Shown piece after piece: positions 30,454 to 38,916 of a DNA stretch of 38,995 nt. The stretch is taken from positions 1 to 38,995 of the forward strand of contig JACQFP010000041.1 in assembly GCA_016200005.1 (NCBI GenBank). Reading direction: 5' to 3'. Source of the DNA: Verrucomicrobiota bacterium. Its GTDB lineage: Bacteria > Verrucomicrobiota > Verrucomicrobiia > Limisphaerales > PALSA-1396. The position numbers were made by a program, and so were the translations under genes. The notes under the pieces are model-generated. The model was given only the letters and a program-made list of their open reading frames with translations. It had not been told where the DNA came from and searched no databases. Within the stretch, counting starts at the first letter, position 1. Each line of letters starts with the position of its first letter.

Positions 30454-31014
30454 TCAGGGGCGGCGCAGGAAGGTTTGCGCCAACGAACCGCGTTCGGTGC
30501 GGATGACGGCGCCGGTGGAAACGTTGTGTCGCTGAAACCAACCCTGGCTGGTCTCCAATCCAAAGCGCACGTTCGTCGCCGCCGAAATGACAGGCGTCAC
30601 ATTGTGAGGTTGCAGGTTATGGATTTCCAAGATCACTCCATCCGTGTCGATGTAGGCGATGGAGAGCGGGACAAAACAATTGGTCATCCAGTAAGATGCC
30701 TGCCGCGCCGCAGGATGAACGAAAATCATCGCCTCATTCTCGGCGATGTTCGTCCGGAACATCATGCCCGTCATTTGTTGCTCGCCCGTGAGCGCCATTT
30801 CGGTGATCAACTCCTCCGTTCCCAGCCAGAGCCTGATCGTCGGCAGCCTGGGTTGGGCGTGCGTAGGAAGCAGGGGCGCGGAGGACGGCGGCGAACTGTC
30901 CTTCGATTTCTTCGAGCAACCAATAATCAAAGCCATGCCAACCAGAAAAAAACTCAATGTCCGAACGAATTGCACACCCAAAGAGTGCGGGAAGAAAGGA
31001 GCGCTTTCAATCAC
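30454..31014 (-). CDS. DUF192-family lipoprotein
   Basis: A 186-residue exported protein. A hydrophobic stretch ending ALIIGC (Cys33) looks like a lipobox, followed by a Ser/Pro-rich spacer. The DUF192 domain covers about residues 60-180: EMALTGEQQMTGMMFRTNI, EAMIFVHPAARQASYWMTN, FVPLSIAYIDTDGVILEI. DUF192 proteins are small periplasmic or archaeal beta-barrel-like domains of unknown biochemical role. The WMTNCFVPL form keeps the conserved W-M-x-N core. It lies 60 nt upstream of nadE on the same strand. Confidence 0.88.
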   Translation of the reverse strand: MIESAPFFPHSLGVQFVRTLSFFLVGMALIIGCSKKSKDSSPPSSAPLLPTHAQPRLPTIRLWLGTEELITEMALTGEQQMTGMMFRTNIAENEAMIFVHPAARQASYWMTNCFVPLSIAYIDTDGVILEIHNLQPHNVTPVISAATNVRFGLETSQGWFQRHNVSTGAVIRTERGSLAQTFLRRP

Positions 31015-31035
31015 TGTTTGGAGAACGCGCCCAAT

Positions 31036-32181
31036 TCAAGGCTTCGGCGACGCGGTTTTGAGGTGCCGGTCCATCCATGCCGTCATTTTATCCCACATGT
31101 CGGGAAGATAAACGTGGCCGACGCCCGGATAGATCACGCTTTCGTAAGCATCCTGCCGATTGTAAAGTTTATACACCGGACGCACCTTGGACTCGATGAT
31201 GCGAATGCCCTCCACCGGCGATGCGCTATCCTTGTCGCCGGTCAAAAACAATACCGGTCGCGGCGCGATGAGGGCCACCACCGCTTCCGTGTCGAAATGG
31301 TTCAGCACTCCCGGCACAAAATAATAAATGCCGTGACCGGGCAGGGATTGTTGTTCGATCAGGTTTTGGTAACGCGTGAGGCAGGCCACCGCCACGCCAG
31401 TTTTGATGCGGTCGTCCAACGCCAGCAACCACCAGGTGCGTGTCGCGCCCATGCTGATGCCGGTGACACCGACGCGGTTGGCATCGACTTCGGGTCGCGA
31501 CACCAGGTAATCCAACGCCATCAAATCGTCGCGGACGATCATGCCCCAGAGCGTGCGGCCGACCCAAAGGTTGAACTTACTCGCCGTCATCTCGCCCGCG
31601 CCGCCGCGTTCTTTGGCGCCACCCGGCCCTCGTCCGTTGCGTTCGCCGAAACAATACGCGTCGATCCCCAACACCACATAGCCACGCCGCGCCAACGTCG
31701 GACCTGGTTCCTGCGGCGTGTGCTCGGCGCGCAACATCTCCTCCTTGCCGTTGTCATACTGGCCGCCGTGCCAGTGGCAATACAGGATGGCAGGCGATTT
31801 GCCGGCGGCTTTTTTCGGCAGAAACAAATAGCCTGGAACGGTTGCGCCCGCGCCGTTGTCGAACTGAAATTTCTCCAGCCAATAATCGCCGCGATCTTCC
31901 CGCTTGAGGATTTGAACTTCGGGCTTGGTCGGTCCCGGCGGCAATTTGCCGAGCAATTGCCATAAGTCCGCGCGGATTTTGACGCGTTGCTTTTCCCACT
32001 TGGCGCGCGTGGCCGGAGCGGAAAACTCCGGCGTTGGGGGCGACTTCTCCAGCCAGCGTTGCCAGTCGGGTTTTGCGTTTTGAGCCATGATGCGGTTCGC
32101 GGACAAACCAAACCACACGCCCAGCAACAGCGTCAACGAGAATGCCGGACGACGGATGGCTGAAGAGAGCGCTGAAGACAT
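31036..32181 (-). CDS. Exported alpha/beta hydrolase (dienelactone-hydrolase/acetyl-esterase-like)
   Basis: A 381-residue protein with a signal peptide (residues ~10-34, ending IMAQ). The alpha/beta-hydrolase core is clear: oxyanion strand AILYCHWHGG (131-140), nucleophile elbow GVTGISMGATR with S243, a candidate acid D316/D318 in LTGDKDSASP, and H356 in GVGHVYLP. Such large exported hydrolases in PVC bacteria are usually annotated as acetyl xylan or glucuronoyl-type esterases; the precise substrate is unknown. The divergent gene at 32347 encodes another exported, sugar-hydrolase-like protein, so both may act on polysaccharide. Confidence 0.87.
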   Translation of the reverse strand: MSSALSSAIRRPAFSLTLLLGVWFGLSANRIMAQNAKPDWQRWLEKSPPTPEFSAPATRAKWEKQRVKIRADLWQLLGKLPPGPTKPEVQILKREDRGDYWLEKFQFDNGAGATVPGYLFLPKKAAGKSPAILYCHWHGGQYDNGKEEMLRAEHTPQEPGPTLARRGYVVLGIDAYCFGERNGRGPGGAKERGGAGEMTASKFNLWVGRTLWGMIVRDDLMALDYLVSRPEVDANRVGVTGISMGATRTWWLLALDDRIKTGVAVACLTRYQNLIEQQSLPGHGIYYFVPGVLNHFDTEAVVALIAPRPVLFLTGDKDSASPVEGIRIIESKVRPVYKLYNRQDAYESVIYPGVGHVYLPDMWDKMTAWMDRHLKTASPKP

Positions 32182-32346
32182 GCCCGCTTGAATACCAAAG
32201 TGTCAAGTCCTTCGCCAGCCAATTCAGATGCGCTTTGGTTGCGCCGCGAGTACGCTGACGTTGCCGCAGCGTGTTGCCGTTTTTTCCACTTTACGTCGCG
32301 TGCTTTTTTCGTCATACCCGGCTTCGCCAATCAACCGTGCATCGAC

Positions 32347-33450
32347 ATGACTTCGAAACTGTTAACCACGCTCATGACCTTGGCGCTCTCGGCGCACGTG
32401 GCGAGTTGCGCCGATGCGAAGGTCAGGAAGTTGATTGAGTTTGGTTGGGATGAGCCGGACACCGCATTCATCCGCCAACATCTCGCCGAAATGGAGCGAA
32501 CACCTTTTGATGGCTGTGTGTTTCACGTCAACTATCCCAAGCCGGACGGCCAGACGGGAAACTTCACCTGGGAATGTTGGAGTCACCGCGCCTTCAGGGC
32601 CGACGAACTCAAGACCGCGCTGGCTGATCTCAAGGCCACTCCATTCCGACGCTTCACGCACAATTTTCTGCGCTTCAACACCACGCCCGCTGACCTCGAC
32701 TGGTTTGATGATCACAGCGCCGTGCTGACCAACGCCCGGCTTGCTGCTGGATTGGCGCGGGACGGAAAATGCAAGGGCCTCCTCTTCGACATCGAGCAGT
32801 ACAACGCGCCGTTGTTCAACTACCGCAAACAACGCCAGGCAGCGACGCGAACCTGGAACGAGTACGCCGCGCAAGTACGCCAATGTGGACGGGAGACGAT
32901 GAACGCATTCCAGGAAGGTTATCCCGGCCTTACCGTATTTCTCACGTTCGGCTACTGCCTGCCTTGGGCAGAATCGCAGAACGGGACGAAACCGCTGGCC
33001 GATTGCAGTTACGGTTTGCTGGCGCCGTTCCTGGACGGAATGGTGGAAGCGGCGAAAGGAAAAACGCGGTTGGTGGACGGTTACGAACGTTCTTACGGCT
33101 ACAAGGACACAACGCGTTTTGCCGCAGCTTACGAAATTATGAAGACCGGTGTGCGGCCGATCGTCGCCGACGAGAAAAAGTATCATCGCGTTTTCTCCTT
33201 CGGGTTTGGCGTGTGGATGGACAACGACTGGCGCAAGCTCGGATGGAATGCAGATGATCCAACCAAGAACTTTTACTCGCCGGAGGAGTTCGCGGCGAGC
33301 GCGCGAAAGGCTCTGGAGGTGGCGGATGAATACGTCTGGATTTATACCGAGACGCCGCGTTGGTGGTCGCCGGAAGGCAAATCCGTCAAGCTGCCGGAAG
33401 CCTACGACGACGCCCTGCGCCGCGCCCGCAATGGACTGGCAAAGGATTGA
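32347..33450 (+). CDS. Exported protein with a TIM-barrel-like glycosidase layout, function unknown
   Basis: A 367-residue protein. ATG 32347 gives a signal peptide (LLTTLMTLALSAHVASCA), whereas an in-frame ATG at 32188 adds a non-signal leader. The body alternates strands and helices in a way that fits a (beta/alpha)8 fold: KLIEFGWDEPDT, FDGCVFHVNYP, GLLFDIEQYNAPLFNY, VFLTFGYCLPW, LVDGYERSYGY, VFSFGFGVWMDNDW and EYVWIYTETPRWW. Several acidic residues at strand ends (DIEQYN, DGYERS, YTETPRWW) could be catalytic. Similar proteins occur in Verrucomicrobia and Planctomycetes without characterised function. It converges with argF 29 nt away. Confidence 0.75.
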   Translation: MTSKLLTTLMTLALSAHVASCADAKVRKLIEFGWDEPDTAFIRQHLAEMERTPFDGCVFHVNYPKPDGQTGNFTWECWSHRAFRADELKTALADLKATPFRRFTHNFLRFNTTPADLDWFDDHSAVLTNARLAAGLARDGKCKGLLFDIEQYNAPLFNYRKQRQAATRTWNEYAAQVRQCGRETMNAFQEGYPGLTVFLTFGYCLPWAESQNGTKPLADCSYGLLAPFLDGMVEAAKGKTRLVDGYERSYGYKDTTRFAAAYEIMKTGVRPIVADEKKYHRVFSFGFGVWMDNDWRKLGWNADDPTKNFYSPEEFAASARKALEVADEYVWIYTETPRWWSPEGKSVKLPEAYDDALRRARNGLAKD

Positions 33451-33479
33451 GCCAGCAACACCGGCGGGCGTCCCTCAGA

Positions 33480-34376
33480 CTACGAGACAATCCAATTCAA
33501 AATCGCCTTCTGAACATGCAGCCGGTTTTCCGCCGCGTCGAAAATGGTTTGAGCATTGTCTTCAAACGTGGCCTCGTCAATTTCCTTGCCGCGATACGCC
33601 GGCAGGCAATGCATCACCAACGCGCCAGGCTTCGCCAGCTTGACCAGCCGGGCGTTGATCTGGTAGCCGGTTAGTTGTTTGATGCGCGCGGCGGATTCCG
33701 CCTCTTTACCCATTGAAACCCAAACATCAGTGTAGAGCAAATCCGCGCCCTTTGCGGCGGCTTTCAAATCCTCCGTGCACATAATTGTGCCGCCGGCGCG
33801 TTTCAGCGACGCGGCTGCCGGTTGAAACTTTTTTGGCGCGGCGATGCGCAATTCAAATCCCAGCTTCGCCGCGGCAAAAATCCAGGAGTTGGCTACGTTG
33901 CACGCACCATCGCCGATGAACGCGACGGTTTTACCTGCTATCGGTCCACGCTTCTCTTGAAACGTAAAAATGTCGGCAAGAATCTGGCAAGGATGCTCGT
34001 CATCCGTCAGCGCGTTGATGGTCGGGATGCCGGAATACGTTGCGAACTCCTCCACGTCGCTCTGCGCGTAGGTGCGGATGACCGCGCCGTGAATCATGCG
34101 ACCCAGCACCCGCGCGGTGTCCTTGATCGGTTCGCCGCGGCCGAGTTGGATTTCACTGGCGTTAAGAAACATCACTTCGCCGCCGAGTTCCCGGATTCCC
34201 ACTTCAAACGAAACGCGTGTCCGCGTGGACGACTTGGAAAAGAGCAACGCCCAGATTTTCCCCGTCAACGGTTTGTGCGCATGGTGACCGCGCTCCTTTT
34301 TGATGGTCGTGGCGGCGGTGAGAATTTGCTCCATGTCCGCGCGCGCCAGCTTTTCAATGCTCAACAAATGTTTCAT
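33480..34376 (-). CDS. argF: Ornithine carbamoyltransferase
   Basis: A 298-residue cytosolic enzyme of arginine synthesis that makes citrulline from ornithine and carbamoyl phosphate. The carbamoyl-phosphate loop SKSSTRTR is at 47-54. TDDEHPCQILAD carries the HPCQ motif, DVWVSMGKE the SMG loop, and VMHCLPAYRGKEI the HCLP motif for ornithine. ATG 34376 gives the standard start (MKHLLSIEKL); an upstream in-frame GTG/ATG at 34442 overlaps alkA. It is the last gene of the arg cluster here and converges with the exported protein gene. Confidence 0.96.
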   Translation of the reverse strand: MKHLLSIEKLARADMEQILTAATTIKKERGHHAHKPLTGKIWALLFSKSSTRTRVSFEVGIRELGGEVMFLNASEIQLGRGEPIKDTARVLGRMIHGAVIRTYAQSDVEEFATYSGIPTINALTDDEHPCQILADIFTFQEKRGPIAGKTVAFIGDGACNVANSWIFAAAKLGFELRIAAPKKFQPAAASLKRAGGTIMCTEDLKAAAKGADLLYTDVWVSMGKEAESAARIKQLTGYQINARLVKLAKPGALVMHCLPAYRGKEIDEATFEDNAQTIFDAAENRLHVQKAILNWIVS

Positions 34377-34438
34377 GATCGAATCGCATTCGGGAATCTC
34401 CCCGAAAGGCAGTTTATTAACCAAAGCGGGCGGGCGCG

Positions 34439-35062
34439 TCACTCATATTTCTTCGCCCGGTCCGCGACGCGCCAGAGATACCACGCCGCCGTGGTGCGGT
34501 GCGGACGCCAGCGTTCCCCGTGCGCGAGGATCTCCTTCGCCGTTGGTAATTCGCGCTTCTTGTAGGCAAGGCGGAAGCCCATCCGCACGCCAAAGTCATC
34601 CGCTGGCAAGACATCGAGCCGCCCAAGCTGGAAAATCAAAAGCATCTCGACGGTCCAGCGCCCGACGCCGCGTACTTCGGTGAGCCGCGCTACGATCTCG
34701 TCGTCGGACAACTGCGTAATCCGCCGCGACGGCGGCACAGTGCCGTCCAAGGTTCTTGCCGCGATGTCGCGAATCGAAGCCACCTTCGCTCGTGAGAAAC
34801 CCGCGCCACGGATCGCGTCGTCTGACACGGACGGCAGATCTTCCGGGCGCGGAAACCGGCGTCCCGGAAACAGCTTGATGAAACGTTTCAGAATGGTGCT
34901 GGCCGCCGTGCCGTTGAGTTGTTGATGCGCCACGGCCTGCACAAGCGATTGAAACGGCGGGCGGCGGGTCTCCGGCTCAAGCGCGCAAGGCCCGACTTCG
35001 CGGATGAGCCGCTGCATCACGGGGTCCGCACCGGAGAGATGACGAAGCGCGGCGGCGTTCAT
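34439..35062 (-). CDS. DNA-3-methyladenine glycosylase II-like (HhH-GPD) protein
   Basis: A 207-residue base-excision-repair glycosylase of the AlkA type that removes alkylated purines. FQSLVQAVAHQQLNGTAA is the typical N-terminal helix pair. The helix-hairpin-helix EVRGVGRWTVEMLLIF is followed by the catalytic Asp in VLPADDFGVRMGF. The C-terminus ends WRPHRTTAAWYLWRVAD, also conserved. It is shorter than E. coli AlkA, lacking that protein's N-terminal domain, as is common in bacteria. Six nucleotides separate it from argD upstream and 62 from argF downstream, so it is probably cotranscribed with arginine genes. Confidence 0.92.
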   Translation of the reverse strand: MNAAALRHLSGADPVMQRLIREVGPCALEPETRRPPFQSLVQAVAHQQLNGTAASTILKRFIKLFPGRRFPRPEDLPSVSDDAIRGAGFSRAKVASIRDIAARTLDGTVPPSRRITQLSDDEIVARLTEVRGVGRWTVEMLLIFQLGRLDVLPADDFGVRMGFRLAYKKRELPTAKEILAHGERWRPHRTTAAWYLWRVADRAKKYE

Positions 35063-35068
35063 GCAAGT

Positions 35069-36367
35069 TCAGACCAGCTTCGCCACCACCGATTCAATGA
35101 TCTTAATTCCTTCTTCCGCTTCGCTGCGCCGCAGGTTCAGGGCGGGCAATAAGCGCACTACTTGATTGCCGGAAGGAATCGTCAACAGACCCGCATCATG
35201 CAACCGGTTCACAAACTGAATGGCCGCCGACTTTTCGCCCGCGACTAAAGCGCGGATCTTCTCCTTCTCCCAGAGCTCAAGACCCAGCATGAAACCCAGA
35301 CCGCGCACGCCCTTGAGGACATTCGGAAATTGTTGAGTCATCCGCAACAACTCTGATTTCAAAAACTCTCCGGTTTGACGCGCATTGTCCGCGAGCTTTT
35401 CGCGCTGGATGACTTCCAGAATTTTCAGCGCGACAGCGCAGCCCAGTGGATTGCCGCCAAAAGTTGTCCCGTGTGTTCCGGCACCGAGCAGGTCGGCGTA
35501 TGGGTCGCGCACCCAGAACGCGCCGATGGGAAAACCACCACCGAGCGACTTGGCCATGGAGATGCCGTCGGGCACAAATCCCTCTCCGCGCTCCTTGGTC
35601 TCAAGAATCCGCTGGTAACTTTGAAACCGGCCCGTGCGGAAATGTCCGCATTGCACGCCGTCCATCAGCAGCAACAATTTCCTCTCGTCGCACAGTTGCC
35701 GCAGACCCAGCAGATATTCTGGCGCGGCCGGCGTGACACCACCCTCGCCTTGTATCCCTTCGATCAGTATGGCGGCGGTCGCCGGAGAAATCGCTTCGCG
35801 CATCGCGTCGAGATCATTGAAAGCAACGTGTCGAAAGCCCGTCATCAGCGGCTCAAAACCTTTTTTGACTTTCTCCTGACCGGTGGCCGCGATGCCGGCA
35901 AGCGTCCGCCCGTGAAACGAATTCAGCGCCGTAATGATTTCAAACCGGCCTTCATCGTGACCAAACTTGCGCGCGAGCTTGAACAACCCTTCATTGGCCT
36001 CCGCGCCGCTGTTGCAGAAGAAAACCTTGCCGGGCGCAATCAGGTTCACGAGCGACTGCGCCAGCCGCCCTTGCCCCTCGTGATAATAGAGATTGGAAAC
36101 GTGAACAAGCTTGCGTGACTGCTCGATGAGCGCCTCGGTGATTTCCGCGTTGGCATGGCCGAGCGAACAAACGGCGATGCCGCCTCCTAAATCAAGATAG
36201 CGTTTGCCGGTCACGTCCCAAACGTAGCTGCCCGCGCCGCGACTGAACGCCACATCAAAGCGCGCGTAACTTGGGACGACGTTTTTCTGAAACAACGCCT
36301 GGATCGCCGCAACGTCGTTGCGCACGATGGGCGGAGGCGAAGGAGCAATTTCTTTCATTGGCTTCAT
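35069..36367 (-). CDS. argD: Acetylornithine aminotransferase
   Basis: A 432-residue PLP aminotransferase of arginine synthesis that interconverts N-acetylglutamate-5-semialdehyde and N-acetylornithine. Features are KRYLDLGGGIAVCSLGHANAE (split as YLDLGGGIAV and SLGHANAE), FFCNSGAEANEGLFKLARK for phosphate binding, NSFHGRTLAGIAATGQ, LLLMDGVQCG where the Asp of DxVQ binds PLP, and the catalytic Lys in GISMAKSLGGGFPIGAF. THGTTFGGNPLGCAVA closes the active site. The family member could also serve as succinyl-diaminopimelate aminotransferase, but argB and argF beside it support arginine. argB ends 40 nt upstream. Confidence 0.94.
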   Translation of the reverse strand: MKPMKEIAPSPPPIVRNDVAAIQALFQKNVVPSYARFDVAFSRGAGSYVWDVTGKRYLDLGGGIAVCSLGHANAEITEALIEQSRKLVHVSNLYYHEGQGRLAQSLVNLIAPGKVFFCNSGAEANEGLFKLARKFGHDEGRFEIITALNSFHGRTLAGIAATGQEKVKKGFEPLMTGFRHVAFNDLDAMREAISPATAAILIEGIQGEGGVTPAAPEYLLGLRQLCDERKLLLLMDGVQCGHFRTGRFQSYQRILETKERGEGFVPDGISMAKSLGGGFPIGAFWVRDPYADLLGAGTHGTTFGGNPLGCAVALKILEVIQREKLADNARQTGEFLKSELLRMTQQFPNVLKGVRGLGFMLGLELWEKEKIRALVAGEKSAAIQFVNRLHDAGLLTIPSGNQVVRLLPALNLRRSEAEEGIKIIESVVAKLV

Positions 36368-36407
36368 TTAACCGAAGAGAGGCGGAGGCGCAGAGAAAAA
36401 AATGAAC

Positions 36408-37289
36408 TCACAAAACGATTTCTGTCCCGTTGCCTTCGTCGGTGAAGATTTCCAGTAACACCGAGTGCTGCAAACGACCGTCCACAAAGGAAACTTTTTC
36501 CACGCCGGCTCTGATGGCGGCGACGGCGCTATCCACTTTGGGAATCATACCCTCGTCAATAACACCGGCTTGCTTGAGTTGATCCACTTCGGAAACTTTC
36601 AGATGAGGGAGGACGGAGTCCGGCTGTTTAGGATTGCGCAGCAAGCCCGGCACGTCGCTCATGAACACAAGCCGCTTGGCCTTGAGAGCGATGGCGGCTT
36701 GCGCAGCGGCCACATCGGCGTTGCAGTTGTAAATCTTGCCGTCCTCGCCCAGCGCGGTCGGACTGATGACCGGTGTGATGCTGCGCCGGATGCACTCGCG
36801 CAACGGCTCGAGGTTCACCGCCGTGACTTCGCCGACGAAGCCGATGTCAATCTTCGCGCCGGGCTTGTCCTTGTCGTCGAGCCAGAGTTTACGGCATTTG
36901 AAAATGTCCGCGCCGCAAAAGCCGCGCGCCTTGCCGCCGAGCGATTCGATGGTCTTGACGATCTCCGGATTGATCTCGCGCGAAAGCACGCGGTCCACCA
37001 CGTCCACCGTCGCCTCGTCAGTCGTGCGCTGACCTTGAATGAAACTCGGCTTGAACCCCGCGGCCTCCATCGCCCGCGTGATGGCCTTGCCGCCACCGTG
37101 CACGACCACCGGGTTGATGCCCACGGCTTCGAGGAACACGACATCGCGTGCGACGCCGTTGCGGACGTTGGCGTCCGGAGAGTCCATGAATGAGCCGCCG
37201 TATTTGACGACGAACGTCTGGCTGCGGAAACGCTGGATGTAAGGCAGCGCTTCAAGCAGCGTCGCGGCTTTGGCAATGAGGTCTTGCAT
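36408..37289 (-). CDS. argB: Acetylglutamate kinase
   Basis: A 293-residue kinase that phosphorylates N-acetylglutamate, the second step of arginine synthesis. [10 protein letters not shown] (residues 27-36) is the phosphate-binding start, VVHGGGKAITRAMEAAG the glycine-rich loop, and IYNCNADVAAAQAAIALKAKRLVFMSDVPGLL the nucleotide and acidic site. ATG 37289 is the canonical start; a longer frame extends upstream into the HEPN gene. The first 48 codons have a near-identical duplicate upstream at 38087-38233. The HEPN gene stops 10 nt before this ATG, so argB now probably depends on transcription through, or promoters within, the HEPN-MNT pair. Confidence 0.96.
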   Translation of the reverse strand: MQDLIAKAATLLEALPYIQRFRSQTFVVKYGGSFMDSPDANVRNGVARDVVFLEAVGINPVVVHGGGKAITRAMEAAGFKPSFIQGQRTTDEATVDVVDRVLSREINPEIVKTIESLGGKARGFCGADIFKCRKLWLDDKDKPGAKIDIGFVGEVTAVNLEPLRECIRRSITPVISPTALGEDGKIYNCNADVAAAQAAIALKAKRLVFMSDVPGLLRNPKQPDSVLPHLKVSEVDQLKQAGVIDEGMIPKVDSAVAAIRAGVEKVSFVDGRLQHSVLLEIFTDEGNGTEIVL

Positions 37290-37299
37290 GAAGGAAAAT

Positions 37300-37710
37300 T
37301 CAAACTGCTGGGCCGATGACGGATTGCGCCCACGCAAAAACCTCTTCCGCGAGGGCCAGCAACCGTTGCTGCTCCTTTACACCGGGCTGCTGGACGTAAC
37401 CCGGATAACGCCGGTGCGTGGCATACGGCGTGAGTTCATTCAACGCGGCGCGGTCGAACGGAACGGAACGTCCCTGGCTGCAGTAAAGCGCGAATAATTC
37501 GGTGAGGTCGTGGGTGAAGGGAAATTTCGCCCCGGCTTGGATGAGCAAGCCTTTGATCGACTTCTCGACCGCTTGTTGCGCGTGAAAACCGACGATGTTC
37601 GGCAGGATGTCTGGGTCGCCGCAGAGTTTTCTGGCCGCTTTGAGGTCCTCCCCGGCAAAGCGCAACCACTCGCACGGGTTGGGGTCAGTTGAGAGTGGCT
37701 GGCCGCTCAT
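37300..37710 (-). CDS. HEPN-domain protein, toxin of a HEPN-MNT pair
   Basis: A 136-residue all-helical HEPN protein. ATG 37710 follows a second in-frame ATG at 37716. Key features are FAGEDLKAARKL, NIVGFHAQQAVEKSIKGLLI (the HAQQAxEK helix of the MNT-partner HEPN family) and FTHDLTELF. In known pairs HEPN acts as an RNase or inhibits growth and MNT neutralises it by AMPylating a tyrosine. The gene overlaps the MNT gene by about 26 nt and ends 10 nt before argB. Confidence 0.9.
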   Translation of the reverse strand: MSGQPLSTDPNPCEWLRFAGEDLKAARKLCGDPDILPNIVGFHAQQAVEKSIKGLLIQAGAKFPFTHDLTELFALYCSQGRSVPFDRAALNELTPYATHRRYPGYVQQPGVKEQQRLLALAEEVFAWAQSVIGPAV

Positions 37711-38044
37711 AAACAATGCGCCCGTTCTCCGTCGCCTCGTAGTAGATCAAATCCCAACGATGCCGCAGCCGCTCATATTCGCTGACCGGCACAACCAAAA
37801 TATCCATTGGCATATCAACGTCATCCACCGCGTTCCGCAGCCGCACACTTTCACTGTGCGGATTCTTGACCGTGTCATCCGTGACCACCAGCACATCCAG
37901 ATCGCTGTCACGGTTCGTTTGCTGGCGAACGTAAGAACCGAAGAGAATGATTTTGCGCGGAAGCGCGACTTCGATCAGCCGACGCACAACCGCCTCGACC
38001 TTTTCGGGCGTCACCGCCCAGGGAACATCCAGCGCCACGCTCAT
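37685..38044 (-). CDS. MNT nucleotidyltransferase, antitoxin of the HEPN-MNT pair
   Basis: A 119-residue minimal nucleotidyltransferase. The catalytic motif is ILFGSYVRQQTNRDSDLDVLVV, i.e. GS at 36-37 and D48/D50, and a third acidic residue lies in VDMPMDILVV near residue 80. Such proteins AMPylate and inactivate the partner HEPN toxin. The ATG is 3 nt from the stop of the truncated argB duplicate, so the cassette has a tight junction with it. Confidence 0.92.
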   Translation of the reverse strand: MSVALDVPWAVTPEKVEAVVRRLIEVALPRKIILFGSYVRQQTNRDSDLDVLVVTDDTVKNPHSESVRLRNAVDDVDMPMDILVVPVSEYERLRHRWDLIYYEATENGRIVYERPATLN

Positions 38045-38047
38045 GGC

Positions 38048-38233
38048 TCAAAGAAACTCCACGTTTGCAATGCTGGCAAGCTGATTCCCTCGCGCCACGC
38101 CGTTGCGGACGTTGGTGTCTGGCGAATCCATGAAGCTGCCGCCGTATTTGACGACGAACGTCTGGCTGCGGAAACGCTGGATGTAAGGCAACGCTTCAAG
38201 CAACGTCGCGGCTTTGGCGATGAGGTCTTGCAT
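38048..38233 (-). pseudogene. Truncated duplicate of the argB 5' end
   Basis: Codons 1-48 from ATG 38233 copy those of intact argB from ATG 37289; I count 13 differences in 144 nt (about 91% identity). Eleven codons differ and ten differences are synonymous: I5, L11, L15, S33 (TCA against AGC), D36, S37, P38, V46, A47, R48; only residue 40 changes, Ala to Thr. After codon 48 the similarity stops and the frame ends 13 codons later. The fragment lacks everything needed for kinase activity. Its ATG lies 5 nt after the TPR gene stop, a spacing that could be the original argB position. Confidence 0.9.
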
Positions 38234-38238
38234 GTCGG

Positions 38239-38829
38239 TCAGGAATTCTCCAATAGTGACGCGAGTTTTGCATCGTCCAATCGCTCTTTAGCGATTTTAT
38301 ATTTGGGGTCAATCTTCAAGGCTTCCTGATAACATTTTATCGCTTCAGCATAATCTCTTTTACCAAGTAAGATTCCGCCCAAGTTAAAGTAAGCTTCGTC
38401 CAAACAACCTTCAGAACATTTAAGCGCGCGGCGATAATACGCCTCGGATTGTTTAAGCAAGCCACGCCTAAAAGCATTGCTGGCCAAAAAAATGTGCCAA
38501 GTCGCATCTCTTGGATTATGAACCAAAGCTTTGCGATACCAAAACGCCGCTTGCTTGAAATCACCTTTGGCTTGGAACAAATGTCCCATCTGCGCGTATG
38601 CAATTGGCAGCGCTTTTTGGGGACACAACGTGATTGCCCGCCGAATTGCTTTTTCTGCCTCTGTATATCGAGCAAGTTCTCCTTGAGTCTTTCCATAAAG
38701 CAGCCAAACAAAAGAACCGCGCTTCTGAAATTTCCGCAGATGTTTTTTGCAAAGTTCCACGACGACCGCAACTTGGCCTCTATCGTCTGCCAAGCATATT
38801 TGATTAAAACTTTCTTTGGAATCATCCAT
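38239..38829 (-). CDS. TPR-repeat protein
   Basis: A 196-residue protein made almost wholly of tetratricopeptide repeats: [40 protein letters not shown], and [20 protein letters not shown] with [15 protein letters not shown] 38829 is selected because AGGAGG ends six nucleotides before it; an ATG at 38835 abuts that site and one at 38904 has none. TPRs mediate protein contacts; no enzymatic part is visible. The gene is visibly more AT-rich than its neighbours and has a strong ribosome-binding site, unlike most genes here, which suggests a different origin. Confidence 0.85.
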   Translation of the reverse strand: MDDSKESFNQICLADDRGQVAVVVELCKKHLRKFQKRGSFVWLLYGKTQGELARYTEAEKAIRRAITLCPQKALPIAYAQMGHLFQAKGDFKQAAFWYRKALVHNPRDATWHIFLASNAFRRGLLKQSEAYYRRALKCSEGCLDEAYFNLGGILLGKRDYAEAIKCYQEALKIDPKYKIAKERLDDAKLASLLENS

Positions 38830-38835
38830 AATCAT

Positions 38836-38841
38836 CCTCCT
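38836..38841 (-). promoter_or_regulatory. Shine-Dalgarno site of the TPR gene
   Basis: AGGAGG on the minus strand, six nucleotides before ATG 38829. It is the clearest Shine-Dalgarno sequence in the window. Confidence 0.75.
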
Positions 38842-38916
38842 AAAGTCGTCGGGTCGGAGAAATTTCCAAAAGTTGTGGATGGCGGGGGGTGGAGGGCATC
38901 CCAAGGGTAAATGTGT

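Noticed and set aside
30406-31965. A 519-codon plus-strand frame opposite the DUF192 and esterase genes
   Set aside because: It spans two clear minus-strand genes and the gap between them and is His/Arg-rich without motifs.
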